DNA of 64,000 nt from an uncultured Gammaproteobacteria bacterium (GTDB lineage: Bacteria > Pseudomonadota > Gammaproteobacteria > Pseudomonadales > Pseudohongiellaceae). The position numbers were made by a program, and so were the translations under genes. Location of the stretch: contig CAJXRP010000005.1 of assembly GCA_913060495.1 (NCBI GenBank), positions 62,001-126,000 on the forward strand, in the 5' to 3' direction. Every line of letters begins with the position of its first letter. The stretch's first letter is position 1. Under the pieces are notes generated by a model that was given only the letters and a program-made list of their open reading frames with translations, was not told the DNA's origin and searched no databases. Of this stretch, positions 9,108-21,493 are shown in pieces.

Positions 9108-9896
9108 GTGGCCAAAGTTCTCGCAATAGCAAATCAGAAAGGAGGTGTAGGTAAAACTACAACCTCTGTAAATCTTGCTGCGTCGTTAAAGTTTACTCGA
9201 AAGAATGTGCTACTGATCGATCTAGACCCACAGGGTAATGCCACTATGGGTAGCGGAGTCGACAAGTCCTCATTGGAAACATCAATATATGATGTTTTGA
9301 TGCAGCATTCGGGTTTCGATGAAGTTGTACAACGGCCAGAAGCCTCTGGTTACGATTTGTTGCCGGCAAATGGGGATTTGGTTGCCGCTGAAGTAGAACT
9401 GATTAGCGAAGATAATCGTGAGCTCAGGCTGCGCCAAATTATCGAACAAGTCCGCCATCGTTATGACTATGTTGTCATTGACTGCCCTCCTTCGTTAAAT
9501 ATGTTGACGATTAATGCGCTAGTCGCTGCCGATGGTGTAGTTATACCCATGCAGTGTGAATATTATGCGCTTGAAGGCTTATCCGCTCTGATGGATACGA
9601 TTAACGCTATCCGAGATACTCTAAACCCTGATTTAAAGATCGAAGGAATCGTACGCACCATGTATGATCCGCGCAATAAGCTGACTTCAGAGGTTAATGG
9701 TCAGTTAATTAGTTATTTTGGAGACGCTGTTTACCGTACAGTCGTTCCAAGAAATATTCGCTTAGCCGAAGCTCCTAGCTACGGAAAGCCAGTTCTGAAT
9801 TACGATAAACAGTCTCGCGGAGCAATTGCTTACCTGGCGTTGGCTGGTGAAGTATTGAGACGCAATGATGAGGCAGCCGCGAGAGCCGCTGTTTAA
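9108..9896 (+). CDS. parA: Chromosome-partitioning ATPase ParA (Soj)
   Basis: ParA is the Walker-type ATPase that drives segregation of the origin with ParB bound at parS. The deviant Walker A motif KGGVGKTT is at residues 11-18, with VVIDCPPSLNMLTINAL as the Walker B region. The length (262 aa) fits chromosomal ParA proteins. GTG at 9108 is preceded by GGAAGGAAA, a good ribosome site. A -10-like TACAAT at 9059-9064 and a small inverted repeat (9035-9048) lie upstream and may form its own promoter. parB follows after 65 bases. Confidence 0.96.
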   Translation: MAKVLAIANQKGGVGKTTTSVNLAASLKFTRKNVLLIDLDPQGNATMGSGVDKSSLETSIYDVLMQHSGFDEVVQRPEASGYDLLPANGDLVAAEVELISEDNRELRLRQIIEQVRHRYDYVVIDCPPSLNMLTINALVAADGVVIPMQCEYYALEGLSALMDTINAIRDTLNPDLKIEGIVRTMYDPRNKLTSEVNGQLISYFGDAVYRTVVPRNIRLAEAPSYGKPVLNYDKQSRGAIAYLALAGEVLRRNDEAAARAAV

Positions 9897-9933
9897 GCTG
9901 GAATTACAGCTTTTGTTCAACCTAGGGAACAAA
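9895..9933 (+). repeat. Two tandem small hairpins in the parA-parB spacer
   Basis: AAGCTG (9895-9900) pairs with CAGCTT (9907-9912), and TTTGTTC (9912-9918) pairs with GAACAAA (9927-9933). Both inverted repeats are perfect and lie side by side at the end of parA. No T-run follows the second. They might tune parB expression relative to parA by stopping decay or slowing transcription. Confidence 0.4.
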
Positions 9934-9961
9934 TACCCGTTTACCTGAGCCCGAATGCAAG

Positions 9962-10870
9962 ATGACTGATAAGAAAAAACTCGGTAAAGGCTTAGATGTG
10001 CTGCTCTCCAGGGGTAGTACAGAAACTATGGCAAGCCTCCTCGGCAAGCCCAAAGACCGTAGCACACCTGTGCAAGCTGCTGAAAAAGACGGTGATCTTA
10101 AGAATATTCCCGTCGATTTGATTCAGCGTGGTAAATACCAACCTCGAACCGATATGCACGAAGAAGCTCTGGAGGAGTTAGCCTCCTCTATTCGAGCTCA
10201 GGGCGTCATGCAGCCAATTGTTGTGCGGCCCATATCATCTGATAAATACGAGATCATAGCCGGCGAGCGACGCTGGAGAGCCACCCAAATAGCGGGTTTG
10301 GACTCTATTCCTGCCATCATTAAGCCAGTAGGCGATGAGGCGGCAATTGCTATGTCGCTAATCGAAAATATTCAGCGTGAAAACCTGAATCCTATCGAAG
10401 AGGCAATGGCACTTAAGCGCCTTCAGGACGAATTTGAGCTAACCCAACAAGAGGTTGCTGATGCGGTAGGTAAATCCAGGGCTACCGTAACTAATCTTAT
10501 GCGCTTGATTGGTTTGACTATCGATGTTCGCAGGATGTTGGAGCATGGAGATTTGGAAATGGGGCATGCCAGAGCCTTATTATCACTGCCGGATATTCAG
10601 CAATCGGAAGCGGCGAGAGGAGTTGTTGGTAAAGGGCTCTCGGTCCGACAAACAGAGTCTCTTGTTCGTAGATTGATTGCTGAAGCGGGTTCTACCAACA
10701 GCTCGAGCACCAAGACGGTGGATCCTGACATCAAAAACCTTGAAGAAAACCTCGCTGATAAACTGGGCGCAAAGGTAATGATCCAGCACACAGCGAAAGG
10801 TAAGGGCCGGCTCGTACTTAAATACAATTCCTTAGACGAATTAGACGGCATTCTCTCCCACATCAATTGA
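9962..10870 (+). CDS. parB: Chromosome-partitioning protein ParB (Spo0J)
   Basis: ParB binds parS near the origin, spreads as a CTP-dependent clamp and stimulates ParA. The N-terminal KKLGKGLDVLL segment is the usual ParA-interacting start. The CTP-binding core contains QPRTDM and GERRWRATQIAGL, followed by LIENIQRENLNPIEEA. A helix-turn-helix (LTQQEVADAVGKSRATVTNLMRL) comes next, and the C-terminus is a dimerisation domain. The length is 302 aa. I find no perfect parS in the window; a degenerate candidate lies inside dnaA (1416-1431). Confidence 0.96.
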   Translation: MTDKKKLGKGLDVLLSRGSTETMASLLGKPKDRSTPVQAAEKDGDLKNIPVDLIQRGKYQPRTDMHEEALEELASSIRAQGVMQPIVVRPISSDKYEIIAGERRWRATQIAGLDSIPAIIKPVGDEAAIAMSLIENIQRENLNPIEEAMALKRLQDEFELTQQEVADAVGKSRATVTNLMRLIGLTIDVRRMLEHGDLEMGHARALLSLPDIQQSEAARGVVGKGLSVRQTESLVRRLIAEAGSTNSSSTKTVDPDIKNLEENLADKLGAKVMIQHTAKGKGRLVLKYNSLDELDGILSHIN

Positions 10871-10883
10871 TAATCTTGCGTAG

Positions 10884-10912
10884 TTGATTAGGCACTATAA
10901 AGCCCCTATAAT
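10884..10912 (+). promoter_or_regulatory. Promoter of the atp operon
   Basis: TTGATT (10884-10889) and a perfect TATAAT (10907-10912) are 17 bases apart, about 90 bases before atpI. The bases just after the -10 box are GCGCG, a GC-rich discriminator of the kind associated with growth-rate and ppGpp control. The element placement is read directly; the control is inference. Confidence 0.7.
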
Positions 10913-10999
10913 GCGCGTGCTTTGGTGATCCCAGTTGCGAATTTTTTGGTGTTTGTTCCAGGTGCCGATGGAGTGCGAAGCTTAAATAGCTAAGCAAAA

Positions 11000-11392
11000 A
11001 TGTCTAATTTAAAGACCCCACCGGTATATAAAGTAATCATTGCACAACTAGCAATGACGGCCTTTATAGCGATAATTTCCTTGTTAGTTTCAGGCATTGT
11101 CTTGGCCTACTCGGCGTTACTGGGTGGCTTTATAAGTGCTTTGCCTAACAGTTATTTTGCTTTACATGCCTACCGCTATCAGGGGGCTAGAAACGCGCAA
11201 AATGTTGTTAAGGGCTTTATTCGCGGGGAGCTCGGCAAAATCATCATGACGGTGGTGCTGTTTGCGCTTAGCTTCACATTGATTACCAACTTAAACGAAT
11301 TAGCCTTGATACTTGGGTTCACACTAATCCATTTTACAGGCGTAGTAATGTCGGGGTTCATTAGTTATAGCCCCTCAGGCAATAAAACGTAA
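11000..11392 (+). CDS. atpI: ATP synthase protein I (AtpI)
   Basis: AtpI is a small inner-membrane protein that helps assemble the c-ring of Fo but is not part of the final enzyme. This 130-residue protein has four predicted membrane segments (about residues 11-29, 33-50, 76-95 and 99-118) with the conserved LLGGFISALPNSYFA loop. It is the first gene of the atp operon, 26 bases before atpB, behind a strong promoter. Sequence conservation is low in this family, so position is the main support. Confidence 0.88.
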   Translation: MSNLKTPPVYKVIIAQLAMTAFIAIISLLVSGIVLAYSALLGGFISALPNSYFALHAYRYQGARNAQNVVKGFIRGELGKIIMTVVLFALSFTLITNLNELALILGFTLIHFTGVVMSGFISYSPSGNKT

Positions 11393-11417
11393 GCCCAAAC
11401 GAGCTTAGAGAATATAA

Positions 11418-12308
<891 letters not shown>

Positions 12309-12339
12309 ACAACATTATATTTTTTTACGATTTATCTGA

Positions 12340-12621
<282 letters not shown>

Positions 12622-12650
12622 GCAAGACACCTAAATAGCGGGAGATCGCG

Positions 12651-13121
12651 GTGGATATTACATTAACTATTATCGGGCAATCGGTGGCGTTCTTCGTCTT
12701 CTGGTGGTTCTGCGCGAAATACGTTTGGCCTCTTTTCATGGATGTTATGGAAGAGCGTCGGCAGAAAATCGCAGACGGCCTAGAAGCAGCGGCTCGAGCC
12801 GAGAAGGACCTAGAGCTAGCGCAAGCTAAATCTACGGACCAACTTAAGGTAGCGAAGGTTGAGGCAGCTGGCATTATCGACCTTGCCAACAAGCGTGGCT
12901 CACAGATTGTTGATGAAGCAAAAGATAAAGCCAAAGAAGAGGCCAAGCGCATTATTGCTGGAGCTCAGGCTGATATCGAACAGGAAGTAAATAGGGCGAA
13001 AGAAGCTCTACGTGCACAAGTATCCGCGATAGCAATTGCTGGCGCCGAGAAGATCCTGGAAGGCTCAATCGATCAAGCCGCCAACGAAGACATGTTGAAC
13101 AAATTAGCTTCCGAGCTTTGA
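12651..13121 (+). CDS. atpF: F1Fo ATP synthase subunit b
   Basis: Subunit b is the peripheral stalk that holds F1 against rotation. The 156-residue protein has one N-terminal membrane helix (about residues 6-26, with Trp-rich [12 protein letters not shown]) followed by a long charged coiled coil rich in Ala, Glu and Lys. The start is GTG at 12651, 29 bases after atpE, with GGGAGAT upstream. atpH follows after 11 bases. Length and layout are typical of gammaproteobacteria. Confidence 0.96.
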   Translation: MDITLTIIGQSVAFFVFWWFCAKYVWPLFMDVMEERRQKIADGLEAAARAEKDLELAQAKSTDQLKVAKVEAAGIIDLANKRGSQIVDEAKDKAKEEAKRIIAGAQADIEQEVNRAKEALRAQVSAIAIAGAEKILEGSIDQAANEDMLNKLASEL

Positions 13122-13132
13122 GAAACTAGACA

Positions 13133-13669
13133 GTGGCAGAACTAATCACATTAGCAAGACCCTATGCCAAGGCGGCGTTCGAAACAGCCTTGCAGGATAG
13201 CGCATTAGACAAGTGGTCCAGCATGATCGGCTTGTCTGCAGCAGTGTCCGGTGAGACAGGTGTGAGCACTATATTGTCCTCTCCATCGTTGTCGTCTGAC
13301 CAAATTGCCGACGCCTTCATTGGTGTCTGTGGCGATGAGCTAGACGAGAAGGGCAGGAACTTTGTAGGCCTACTCGCCGAGAACAAGCGTCTGGTTTTGC
13401 TGCCAGAAATTTCTTCACTGTTTGAAGCGCTTAAAGCACAACAGGAAATGTCGGTCGATGTTGAGATCACAACAGCCTTTGAAATTAGTTCAGATGTTTC
13501 AAAGAAGCTAGCGCAGGCTCTCAAAGATCGTCTTAAGCGAGAAATACTATTGACTACCAATGTCGACCAAAGCTTGATCGGCGGCGCGGTAATTAGAGCG
13601 GGTGATAATGTCATCGACAGCTCGGTACGCGGAAAGTTATCCAAATTAGCTGAATCAATGAATTCCTGA
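13133..13669 (+). CDS. atpH: F1Fo ATP synthase subunit delta
   Basis: Subunit delta caps F1 and links it to the b stalk. The N-terminus [14 protein letters not shown] is the family signature, and the C-terminal region [22 protein letters not shown] matches the conserved end of the domain. The length is 178 aa. It begins with GTG at 13133, 11 bases after atpF, and lies 25 bases ahead of atpA. Confidence 0.96.
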   Translation: MAELITLARPYAKAAFETALQDSALDKWSSMIGLSAAVSGETGVSTILSSPSLSSDQIADAFIGVCGDELDEKGRNFVGLLAENKRLVLLPEISSLFEALKAQQEMSVDVEITTAFEISSDVSKKLAQALKDRLKREILLTTNVDQSLIGGAVIRAGDNVIDSSVRGKLSKLAESMNS

Positions 13670-13694
13670 GCAGGTCAGGAACAAGGAAATAAGC

Positions 13695-15239
13695 ATGCAA
13701 CAACTGAATCCATCCGAAATCAGTGACATTATTAAACAACGCATCGACAAGCTCGATGTGTCTGTTGAGTCAAAAAATGAAGGCACAATCGTCAGCGTAT
13801 CTGACGGTATTATTCGTATCCACGGCCTAGCCGATGTGATGTACGGTGAAATGATCGAGTTTGAAGGTGGCGTATACGGAATGGCGCTTAACCTTGAGAG
13901 AGACTCTGTAGGCGCCATTGTTCTAGGTGACTATCTCTCCCTACGTGAAGGTCAAACTTGTCGTTGTACGAAACGAATTTTGGAAGTCCCAGTTGGTCCT
14001 GAATTAGAAGGACGCGTGGTCGATGCGCTAGGTAAGCCTATCGATGGCAAGGGTCCGATAGAAACAACGATGACCGACGCGGTTGAAAAAGTAGCGCCGG
14101 GCGTAATCGAAAGACAATCTGTTGACCAGCCTGTACAGACAGGATTGAAATCAATCGATTCCATGGTCCCAATCGGAAGGGGCCAGCGTGAACTTATTAT
14201 TGGTGACCGTGAAGTAGGAAAGACAGCGGTAGCGATCGACGCGATCATTAACCAGAAAGGCAAGAATGTTAAGTGTGTCTACGTAGCGATTGGCCAGAAG
14301 GCCTCATCTGTAGCTAACGTGGTAAATCGCTTGGAAGAGCACGGCGCCATGGAATACACCATCGTCGTAGCGGCGACGGCATCTGATCCAGCATCTATGC
14401 AATTTATCGCGCCTTACTCAGGCTGCACGATGGGCGAGTATTACCGTGATCGCGGCGAAGATGCATTGATCGTTTATGATGACCTGACTAAGCAAGCCTG
14501 GGCCTATAGACAGATCTCCCTACTACTAAGAAGACCGCCAGGCCGTGAAGCCTATCCTGGTGATGTTTTCTACTTACACTCCCGTCTACTAGAGCGCTCA
14601 TCGAGAGTGAACGTTAACTACGTAGAGAAGTTCACCAACGGTGAAGTGAAAGGTAAGACAGGCTCTTTGACGGCATTGCCTATAATCGAGACGCAGGCTG
14701 GTGACGTTTCGGCGTTTGTACCAACTAACGTAATTTCGATTACAGATGGCCAGATATTCTTGGAAACAGATTTATTTAACTCAGGTATTCGTCCTGCGAT
14801 GAACCCGGGTGTTTCGGTGTCGCGTGTGGGTGGTGCTGCGCAGACTAAGATTATTAAGAAGCTGGGCGGCGGTGTACGTATAGCGCTAGCTCAATATCGT
14901 GAATTGGCCGCCTTTGCAGCGTTCGCTTCTGACCTTGACGATGCGACTCGAGCACAGCTAGAGCACGGTCAGCGAGTGACAGAATTGATGAAGCAGAAGC
15001 AGTATTCTCCAATGTCGATTGCGGAAATGGGCATCTCTATTTACGCGGCGAACGAAGGCTATCTGATAGACATCGAGCTGAACAAGATATTGGATTTTGA
15101 GGCAGCGATGCTGGCTTACATGAACAGCGAGCATGCTGATTTGATCAAGCAGATCAACGATACCGGCGACTATAACGACGAAATTGGCGCCCAGTTCAAA
15201 GCGGCAATCGATAAGTTCAAGTCCACACAGACTTGGTAG
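13695..15239 (+). CDS. atpA: F1Fo ATP synthase subunit alpha
   Basis: The alpha subunit is the non-catalytic nucleotide-binding subunit of the F1 hexamer. It starts [17 protein letters not shown], has the Walker A motif GDREVGKTA at about residues 170-178, and the family signature [17 protein letters not shown] at about 369-385. Its 514 aa match the E. coli size. It is preceded by an AAGGAAATAAGC ribosome site and followed 34 bases later by atpG. Confidence 0.98.
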   Translation: MQQLNPSEISDIIKQRIDKLDVSVESKNEGTIVSVSDGIIRIHGLADVMYGEMIEFEGGVYGMALNLERDSVGAIVLGDYLSLREGQTCRCTKRILEVPVGPELEGRVVDALGKPIDGKGPIETTMTDAVEKVAPGVIERQSVDQPVQTGLKSIDSMVPIGRGQRELIIGDREVGKTAVAIDAIINQKGKNVKCVYVAIGQKASSVANVVNRLEEHGAMEYTIVVAATASDPASMQFIAPYSGCTMGEYYRDRGEDALIVYDDLTKQAWAYRQISLLLRRPPGREAYPGDVFYLHSRLLERSSRVNVNYVEKFTNGEVKGKTGSLTALPIIETQAGDVSAFVPTNVISITDGQIFLETDLFNSGIRPAMNPGVSVSRVGGAAQTKIIKKLGGGVRIALAQYRELAAFAAFASDLDDATRAQLEHGQRVTELMKQKQYSPMSIAEMGISIYAANEGYLIDIELNKILDFEAAMLAYMNSEHADLIKQINDTGDYNDEIGAQFKAAIDKFKSTQTW

Positions 15240-15273
15240 TCGGTTAGGCAAAATAATACAGAGGCTGTAAGCA

Positions 15274-16134
15274 ATGGCTGGCGGAAAAGAAATACGTACC
15301 AAGATTTCGAGTATTAAGAGTACTCAGAGTCTCACCGGCGCGATGGAAATGGTAGCGGCAAGTAAAATGCGTAAAGCTCAAGAGCGCATGATACTTGGTA
15401 AGCCCTATGCTCATCGCATTCGTTCGGTGATAGGCCATATAGCCAATGCAACTCCCGAATATAGACATGCCTATTTTGATACACGAGACGTAAAGCGTGT
15501 TGGTTACATTATTGTTTCTTCTGATCGCGGACTTTGCGGTGGACTGAACATTAATGTATTCAAGGCTACTGTGGCTTCTATGAAGGAGTTTAGGGACGCG
15601 AATGTCGAGATCGACTTTTGTGTAATTGGCAAGAAGGCTGCACGTTTCTTTAGCAACTTTGGCGGAAACGTAATTGCTGCGGTTGATAGTATCGGTGACG
15701 CGCCAGAAGTAGCAGATGTTATTGGTTCTGTTCGAGTTATGTTGGAGAAATTCGACAAGGGTGAAATCGATCAGTTAATGGTTGTGAGCAATACTTTTGT
15801 AAACACCATGACGCAGCAACCAACGATAGAGCAGTTACTTCCATTACTACCGTCCGAAGAAGAAGATTTGAAGCACCATTGGGATTATATGTATGAGCCC
15901 GATGCGAAAGAATTGCTTGATGGTTTGTTACTAAGATACATCGAATCACAAGTGTTTCAGGCGGTAGTTGAAAACAACGCCTGTGAGCAAGCCGCGCGAA
16001 TGGTTGCAATGAAGAGCGCAACCGATAACGCTGGCGATATCATTGATGAATTAGAGCTGGTTTATAACAAGGCTCGACAAGCAGCAATTACCCAAGAGTT
16101 ATCTGAGATAGCTGGCGGAGCTGCAGCAGTTTAG
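15274..16134 (+). CDS. atpG: F1Fo ATP synthase subunit gamma
   Basis: Gamma is the central rotor shaft. The N-terminus [32 protein letters not shown] and C-terminus [24 protein letters not shown] form the coiled-coil pair typical of the family; [11 protein letters not shown] is the conserved loop at the start of the globular part. The length is 286 aa. A 91-base spacer separates it from atpD. Confidence 0.97.
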   Translation: MAGGKEIRTKISSIKSTQSLTGAMEMVAASKMRKAQERMILGKPYAHRIRSVIGHIANATPEYRHAYFDTRDVKRVGYIIVSSDRGLCGGLNINVFKATVASMKEFRDANVEIDFCVIGKKAARFFSNFGGNVIAAVDSIGDAPEVADVIGSVRVMLEKFDKGEIDQLMVVSNTFVNTMTQQPTIEQLLPLLPSEEEDLKHHWDYMYEPDAKELLDGLLLRYIESQVFQAVVENNACEQAARMVAMKSATDNAGDIIDELELVYNKARQAAITQELSEIAGGAAAV

Positions 16135-16207
16135 GTAATTAATTTAGCGGTGCTGCCCTTTCAAATTAGGTCAGCATCATTAATAGAAAGTTTAGATAAA
16201 AAATTAA

Positions 16208-17620
<1,413 letters not shown>

Positions 17621-17659
17621 TTGACCTTTTGTCCTTAGGGGCAGAACGAGTAACTAGAT

Positions 17660-18073
17660 ATGGCTATGACAATGCACTGTGACATCGTAAGCGCTGAGAA
17701 GAGTATTTTCTCTGGTCTTGTTGAGATGGTTGTTGCTGCAGGATCTCTTGGAGATCTTGGTATTGCTCCTGGGCACGCGCCCTTGTTGACTGCATTAATT
17801 CCCGGACCGGTTAAATTGGTTCTACGGGGTGGTGAAGAAGAAGTTTTCTACGTCTCTGGTGGATTTCTTGAAGTGCAGCGCGGTGTGGTTACTTTATTGA
17901 GTGACACGGCGCTTAGAGCCGACGACCTAGATGAAGCAGCGGCTCAGCAGGCTGTGGAAGATGCTGAGAAGGCTATAGCGAATCAGGGTGCGGAGTTCGA
18001 TTATTCGATCGCTGCCGCGCAACTTGCTGAGGCTGCTGCGCAGTTACGGGCTTTGCGTAAGATCAGGAAGTAG
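17660..18073 (+). CDS. atpC: F1Fo ATP synthase subunit epsilon
   Basis: Epsilon sits on gamma and can inhibit ATP hydrolysis. The 137-residue protein has the N-terminal beta-sandwich ([19 protein letters not shown]) and a C-terminal Ala-rich two-helix part ending [11 protein letters not shown]. It is the last gene of the operon and an intrinsic terminator follows about 40 bases after its stop. Confidence 0.96.
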   Translation: MAMTMHCDIVSAEKSIFSGLVEMVVAAGSLGDLGIAPGHAPLLTALIPGPVKLVLRGGEEEVFYVSGGFLEVQRGVVTLLSDTALRADDLDEAAAQQAVEDAEKAIANQGAEFDYSIAAAQLAEAAAQLRALRKIRK

Positions 18074-18111
18074 CAGTAATACTTTCGGTTACACAGCAGT
18101 ACAAGAACCTA

Positions 18112-18140
18112 AAAAGGTAGCGAGAGCTACCTTTTTTTTT
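18112..18140 (+). terminator. Intrinsic terminator of the atp operon
   Basis: A perfect 10-base stem (18112-18121 with 18126-18135) closes on a GAGA tetraloop and runs into a T tract reaching 18140. It lies 38 bases after atpC and separates the atp operon from glmU. Confidence 0.9.
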
Positions 18141-18233
18141 GGTATTCTTTTGTTAGGAGCGTTCAGTTAGAACCAAGTCGCTGTACGCAAAAAATAGTCT
18201 ATTTTTAAGGTGTTTTCGTCTGATGGATAGCCA

Positions 18234-19610
18234 ATGAATCTGGATATAGTAATTCTTGCTGCGGGTAAGGGCACAAGGATGAATTCAAACATCCCTAAAG
18301 TATTACATCGAATTGGTGGCGACTCCATGCTGGGTCACGTGCTCAGCGCTGCGCGTAAACTCGAATCCAAGCAGATCCATATTGTAGTGGGCTACGGTTC
18401 GCAGCAGATCATCGATGAATTCAGTGTAGATAAAGATCTACAGTGGGCTCAGCAAGACAAACAACTAGGTACAGGCCATGCTGTCATGCAGGCGATGCCG
18501 AGTATCAATACCACAGAGCCAGACAAGCGTGTGCTGGTATTATATGGCGATGTGCCTCTCACCAACTCTTCTACGTTAAGTAAGTTGGTACAACAGGGTA
18601 GCGCGAACACACTCAGTATCCTTACCCTAGTCACTGCAAACCCTGCCGGACTTGGCAGAATTGTTCGCGATGATTTAGGTGAAATTACGGCAATAGTAGA
18701 AGAGAAAGACGCCAGTGAGGAACAAAAGCAGATAAAGGAGATCAACACTGGCATCATGGTTATACCAGCCGCCAAATTGAATACTTGGCTGAACTCTCTG
18801 GGAAATGATAATGCACAGGGCGAGTACTATCTGACCGATGTAGTGGCGATGGCTGCAGCTGATAGTGACTGCGCGATCTCAGCAATGGTTATTGATGATG
18901 AGAATGAAGTACAGGGTGTAAACGATAAGGCACAATTGGCTAGGCTAGAGAGACAATTTCAAATGAACAATGCCGAACAACTTCTTAAAGCTGGTGTACT
19001 GTTACGAGATCCATCCCGCATAGATATTCGTGGTGAAATCGAAACGGGTAGTGATGTAGAGATCGACATTAACGCTATATTCGAAGGCAAAGTGAGTCTT
19101 GGCAATGGTGTAAAGATTGGGGCCAATGTGGTTATCAAGGATAGCAAGATAGCGGATAACGCCATCATATTGCCCGGTACAAATATTGATGGAGCTGAAA
19201 TAGGCGCTGGGGCAAGCGTCGGCCCATATGCCAGAATTAGACCTGGCACTGTTTTGAAAGAAAACACTAAGATTGGCAACTTTGTGGAAACCAAGAATGT
19301 AATTTTTGGAAAAGGCTCAAAGGCCAATCACCTCGCTTACATAGGAGATGCCGAGGTTGGTGAGAATGTAAACATAGGCGCGGGCACAATATTCTGTAAC
19401 TACGATGGTGTAAATAAGCACAAGAGCATAATCGGTAATAATGTTTTCGTGGGTTCGAACAGCGTTTTGGTCGCCCCGGTAAACTTGGCGGACAATACCT
19501 TCGTAGCGGCTGGCTCGTCGGTGAATCGTGATGTGCCTAGTGATAATTTAGCAGTTGCGAGAGCAAAGCAAAGAAACGTTCCTGGTTGGAAGCGTCCGAT
19601 AAAAAAATAG
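18234..19610 (+). CDS. glmU: Bifunctional GlmU: GlcN-1-P acetyltransferase / GlcNAc-1-P uridyltransferase
   Basis: GlmU makes UDP-GlcNAc for peptidoglycan and LPS from glucosamine-1-phosphate, acetyl-CoA and UTP. The N-terminal pyrophosphorylase domain has LAAGKGTRM near residues 8-16 and VLYGDVPL. The C-terminal left-handed beta-helix has hexapeptide repeats and the acetyltransferase segment AGTIFCNYDGVNKHKS. It is 458 aa. A 17-base AT-rich palindrome (18190-18206) lies just upstream. The next gene is glmS, 23 bases later, so two steps of one pathway are coupled. Confidence 0.97.
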   Translation: MNLDIVILAAGKGTRMNSNIPKVLHRIGGDSMLGHVLSAARKLESKQIHIVVGYGSQQIIDEFSVDKDLQWAQQDKQLGTGHAVMQAMPSINTTEPDKRVLVLYGDVPLTNSSTLSKLVQQGSANTLSILTLVTANPAGLGRIVRDDLGEITAIVEEKDASEEQKQIKEINTGIMVIPAAKLNTWLNSLGNDNAQGEYYLTDVVAMAAADSDCAISAMVIDDENEVQGVNDKAQLARLERQFQMNNAEQLLKAGVLLRDPSRIDIRGEIETGSDVEIDINAIFEGKVSLGNGVKIGANVVIKDSKIADNAIILPGTNIDGAEIGAGASVGPYARIRPGTVLKENTKIGNFVETKNVIFGKGSKANHLAYIGDAEVGENVNIGAGTIFCNYDGVNKHKSIIGNNVFVGSNSVLVAPVNLADNTFVAAGSSVNRDVPSDNLAVARAKQRNVPGWKRPIKK

Positions 19611-19633
19611 AATAGCTTAGAGAGTATTAGAGC

Positions 19634-21469
19634 ATGTGTGGAATTGTTGGAGCTGTTGCAGAAAGAAATGTATCTGGCATATTGCTTGAAGGCCTTAAGC
19701 GTCTTGAGTACCGTGGTTATGATTCGGCTGGCCTTGCGATAATAAACGAAAAAGGCAGCAAAGTTGTCAACGTAAAAGCTGTCGGTAAAGTGAATCAACT
19801 CGTAAAAGCGGCTGCCAAGTCGAATATAAACGGACAGATAGGTATAGCACACACTCGCTGGGCTACACATGGGAAAACTACTGTAGGCAACGCGCATCCA
19901 CATACGTCGGGTGCTGACATTGCCATTGTTCATAATGGCATCATAGAGAACTATGAACCTCTTCGTGACACGCTTATAAAGGCGGGCTATGAATTCAAAA
20001 GCCAGACTGATACAGAAGCCATAGCACATCTTATTCATCAAGAAAGAAAGGGAGGCAAAGTAAGCCTTCTGAACTCCGTTAAAAAAGCCGTTAAGAAACT
20101 ACATGGTGCATATGGCCTGTGTGTGATCGATCGGAATACACCGGATGAAATAGTGGTTTCCAGATCGGGTAGTCCACTGGTTATTGGGATTGGCATTGGC
20201 GAAAACTTCGTAGCTTCAGATCCTTTAGCATTAGGGCAAGTAACAGATCGCTTCGTGTATCTGGAAGAAGGTGATATTGCACAGGTTAGCCGTGAATCTT
20301 ATACGATTTGGCACGGTGCAAAAAAGGTTACGCGTCGGGTAACAAAAATTCAAAGTAAGGCAGATGAGGCGGAGAAGGGTGCTTATAAGCACTTCATGTT
20401 GAAAGAAATACATGAGCAACCGCGGGTCATACAGGACACGCTGGACGGAAGGATTAGCTCAGATAAGGTTTTGGAAGAAGCCTTTGGCCTGAAGTCGAAG
20501 GCAATATTCGATAAGGTAAAGAATGTACAGATAGTTGCCTGCGGAACTAGCTTTCATGCCGGTCAGGTTGCGAAGTACTGGCTAGAGTCTGTAGCGAAAT
20601 TGCCTTGTCAGATAGACATCGCAAGTGATTACCGTTACCGAGATATTATTGTGCAGCCAGGAACGCTGTTTGTTACGGTTTCCCAATCTGGCGAAACAGC
20701 CGATACGCTTGCAGCACTGCGTTTCGCAAAGAAAAACCCTTATGTAGCTAGCCTCGCTATATGTAACGTGGCTACAAGTTCGTTAGTGCGCGAATCTGAT
20801 CTCTGTTTGCTAACCATGGCCGGGCAAGAGATAGGAGTTGCTTCTACCAAGGCCTTCACGACACAGCTTGTGGTCTTGCTGATCTTGTCTATAGTGCTGG
20901 GCCGTAGAACCGGAATGAGCGGCAAGCAAGAAACTAAACTCGTCAAAGAGTTAGCTAAATTGCCTAGGCTGATTGAAAAAACGCTTCTACTTAGTAATAA
21001 GATCAAGAAACTGTCTCAACAATTCTCGGAAAAGCATCACAGTCTTTTTCTAGGCAGGGGAATACAGTATCCAATCGCAAAGGAAGGAGCGCTCAAGTTA
21101 AAAGAGATCTCCTACATACATGCGGAAGCCTATCCTTCCGGTGAACTAAAGCACGGGCCTCTAGCGCTAGTTGATGATCAGATGCCGGTCGTTGCTGTTG
21201 CACCTAACAATGATCTACTGGGGAAGTTACAGGCAAACTTATCCACCGTTACTGCTCGTGGCGGCAAACTCTATGTATTTGCTGATGAAAGTATTGGTTA
21301 TAAGAGTGATAAGAGCTGCAAAGTTATTCACGTCCCAAACTGTTCAGAAATTCTCGCCCCGATAGTCTTCACTATTCCATTACAACTACTGGCTTATCAT
21401 GTGGCGATTACCAAGGGCACCGATGTAGATCACCCACGGAATCTAGCGAAGTCAGTAACGGTAGAGTAA
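19634..21469 (+). CDS. glmS: Glutamine-fructose-6-phosphate aminotransferase GlmS
   Basis: GlmS makes glucosamine-6-phosphate from fructose-6-phosphate and glutamine, the entry step of amino-sugar synthesis. Cys2 (MCGIVGAV) is the glutaminase nucleophile, with RLEYRGYDSAG and the HTRWATHG loop nearby. Two SIS domains follow (ACGTSFHAG and VSQSGETADT in the first), and the C-terminus ends DHPRNLAKSVTVE. It is 611 aa. No DeoR-type glmR lies between glmU and glmS as in some pseudomonads. A convergent RpiR-type regulator ends 24 bases away. Confidence 0.97.
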   Translation: MCGIVGAVAERNVSGILLEGLKRLEYRGYDSAGLAIINEKGSKVVNVKAVGKVNQLVKAAAKSNINGQIGIAHTRWATHGKTTVGNAHPHTSGADIAIVHNGIIENYEPLRDTLIKAGYEFKSQTDTEAIAHLIHQERKGGKVSLLNSVKKAVKKLHGAYGLCVIDRNTPDEIVVSRSGSPLVIGIGIGENFVASDPLALGQVTDRFVYLEEGDIAQVSRESYTIWHGAKKVTRRVTKIQSKADEAEKGAYKHFMLKEIHEQPRVIQDTLDGRISSDKVLEEAFGLKSKAIFDKVKNVQIVACGTSFHAGQVAKYWLESVAKLPCQIDIASDYRYRDIIVQPGTLFVTVSQSGETADTLAALRFAKKNPYVASLAICNVATSSLVRESDLCLLTMAGQEIGVASTKAFTTQLVVLLILSIVLGRRTGMSGKQETKLVKELAKLPRLIEKTLLLSNKIKKLSQQFSEKHHSLFLGRGIQYPIAKEGALKLKEISYIHAEAYPSGELKHGPLALVDDQMPVVAVAPNNDLLGKLQANLSTVTARGGKLYVFADESIGYKSDKSCKVIHVPNCSEILAPIVFTIPLQLLAYHVAITKGTDVDHPRNLAKSVTVE

Positions 21470-21493
21470 GAAACGAAATTAAAGACAGTAAGT

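Noticed and set aside
13162..13644. 160-codon minus-strand frame opposite atpH
   Set aside because: Ser/Thr-rich shadow of a certain gene; no family resemblance.
19611..19633. glmS ribozyme or riboswitch ahead of glmS
   Set aside because: Only 23 bases separate glmU and glmS, too short for the element, which belongs to Gram-positive bacteria.
19400..20041. 213-codon minus-strand reading frame across the glmU-glmS junction
   Set aside because: It is the reverse of two certain genes, has a Cys/Tyr/Phe-rich low-plausibility protein and no ribosome site.
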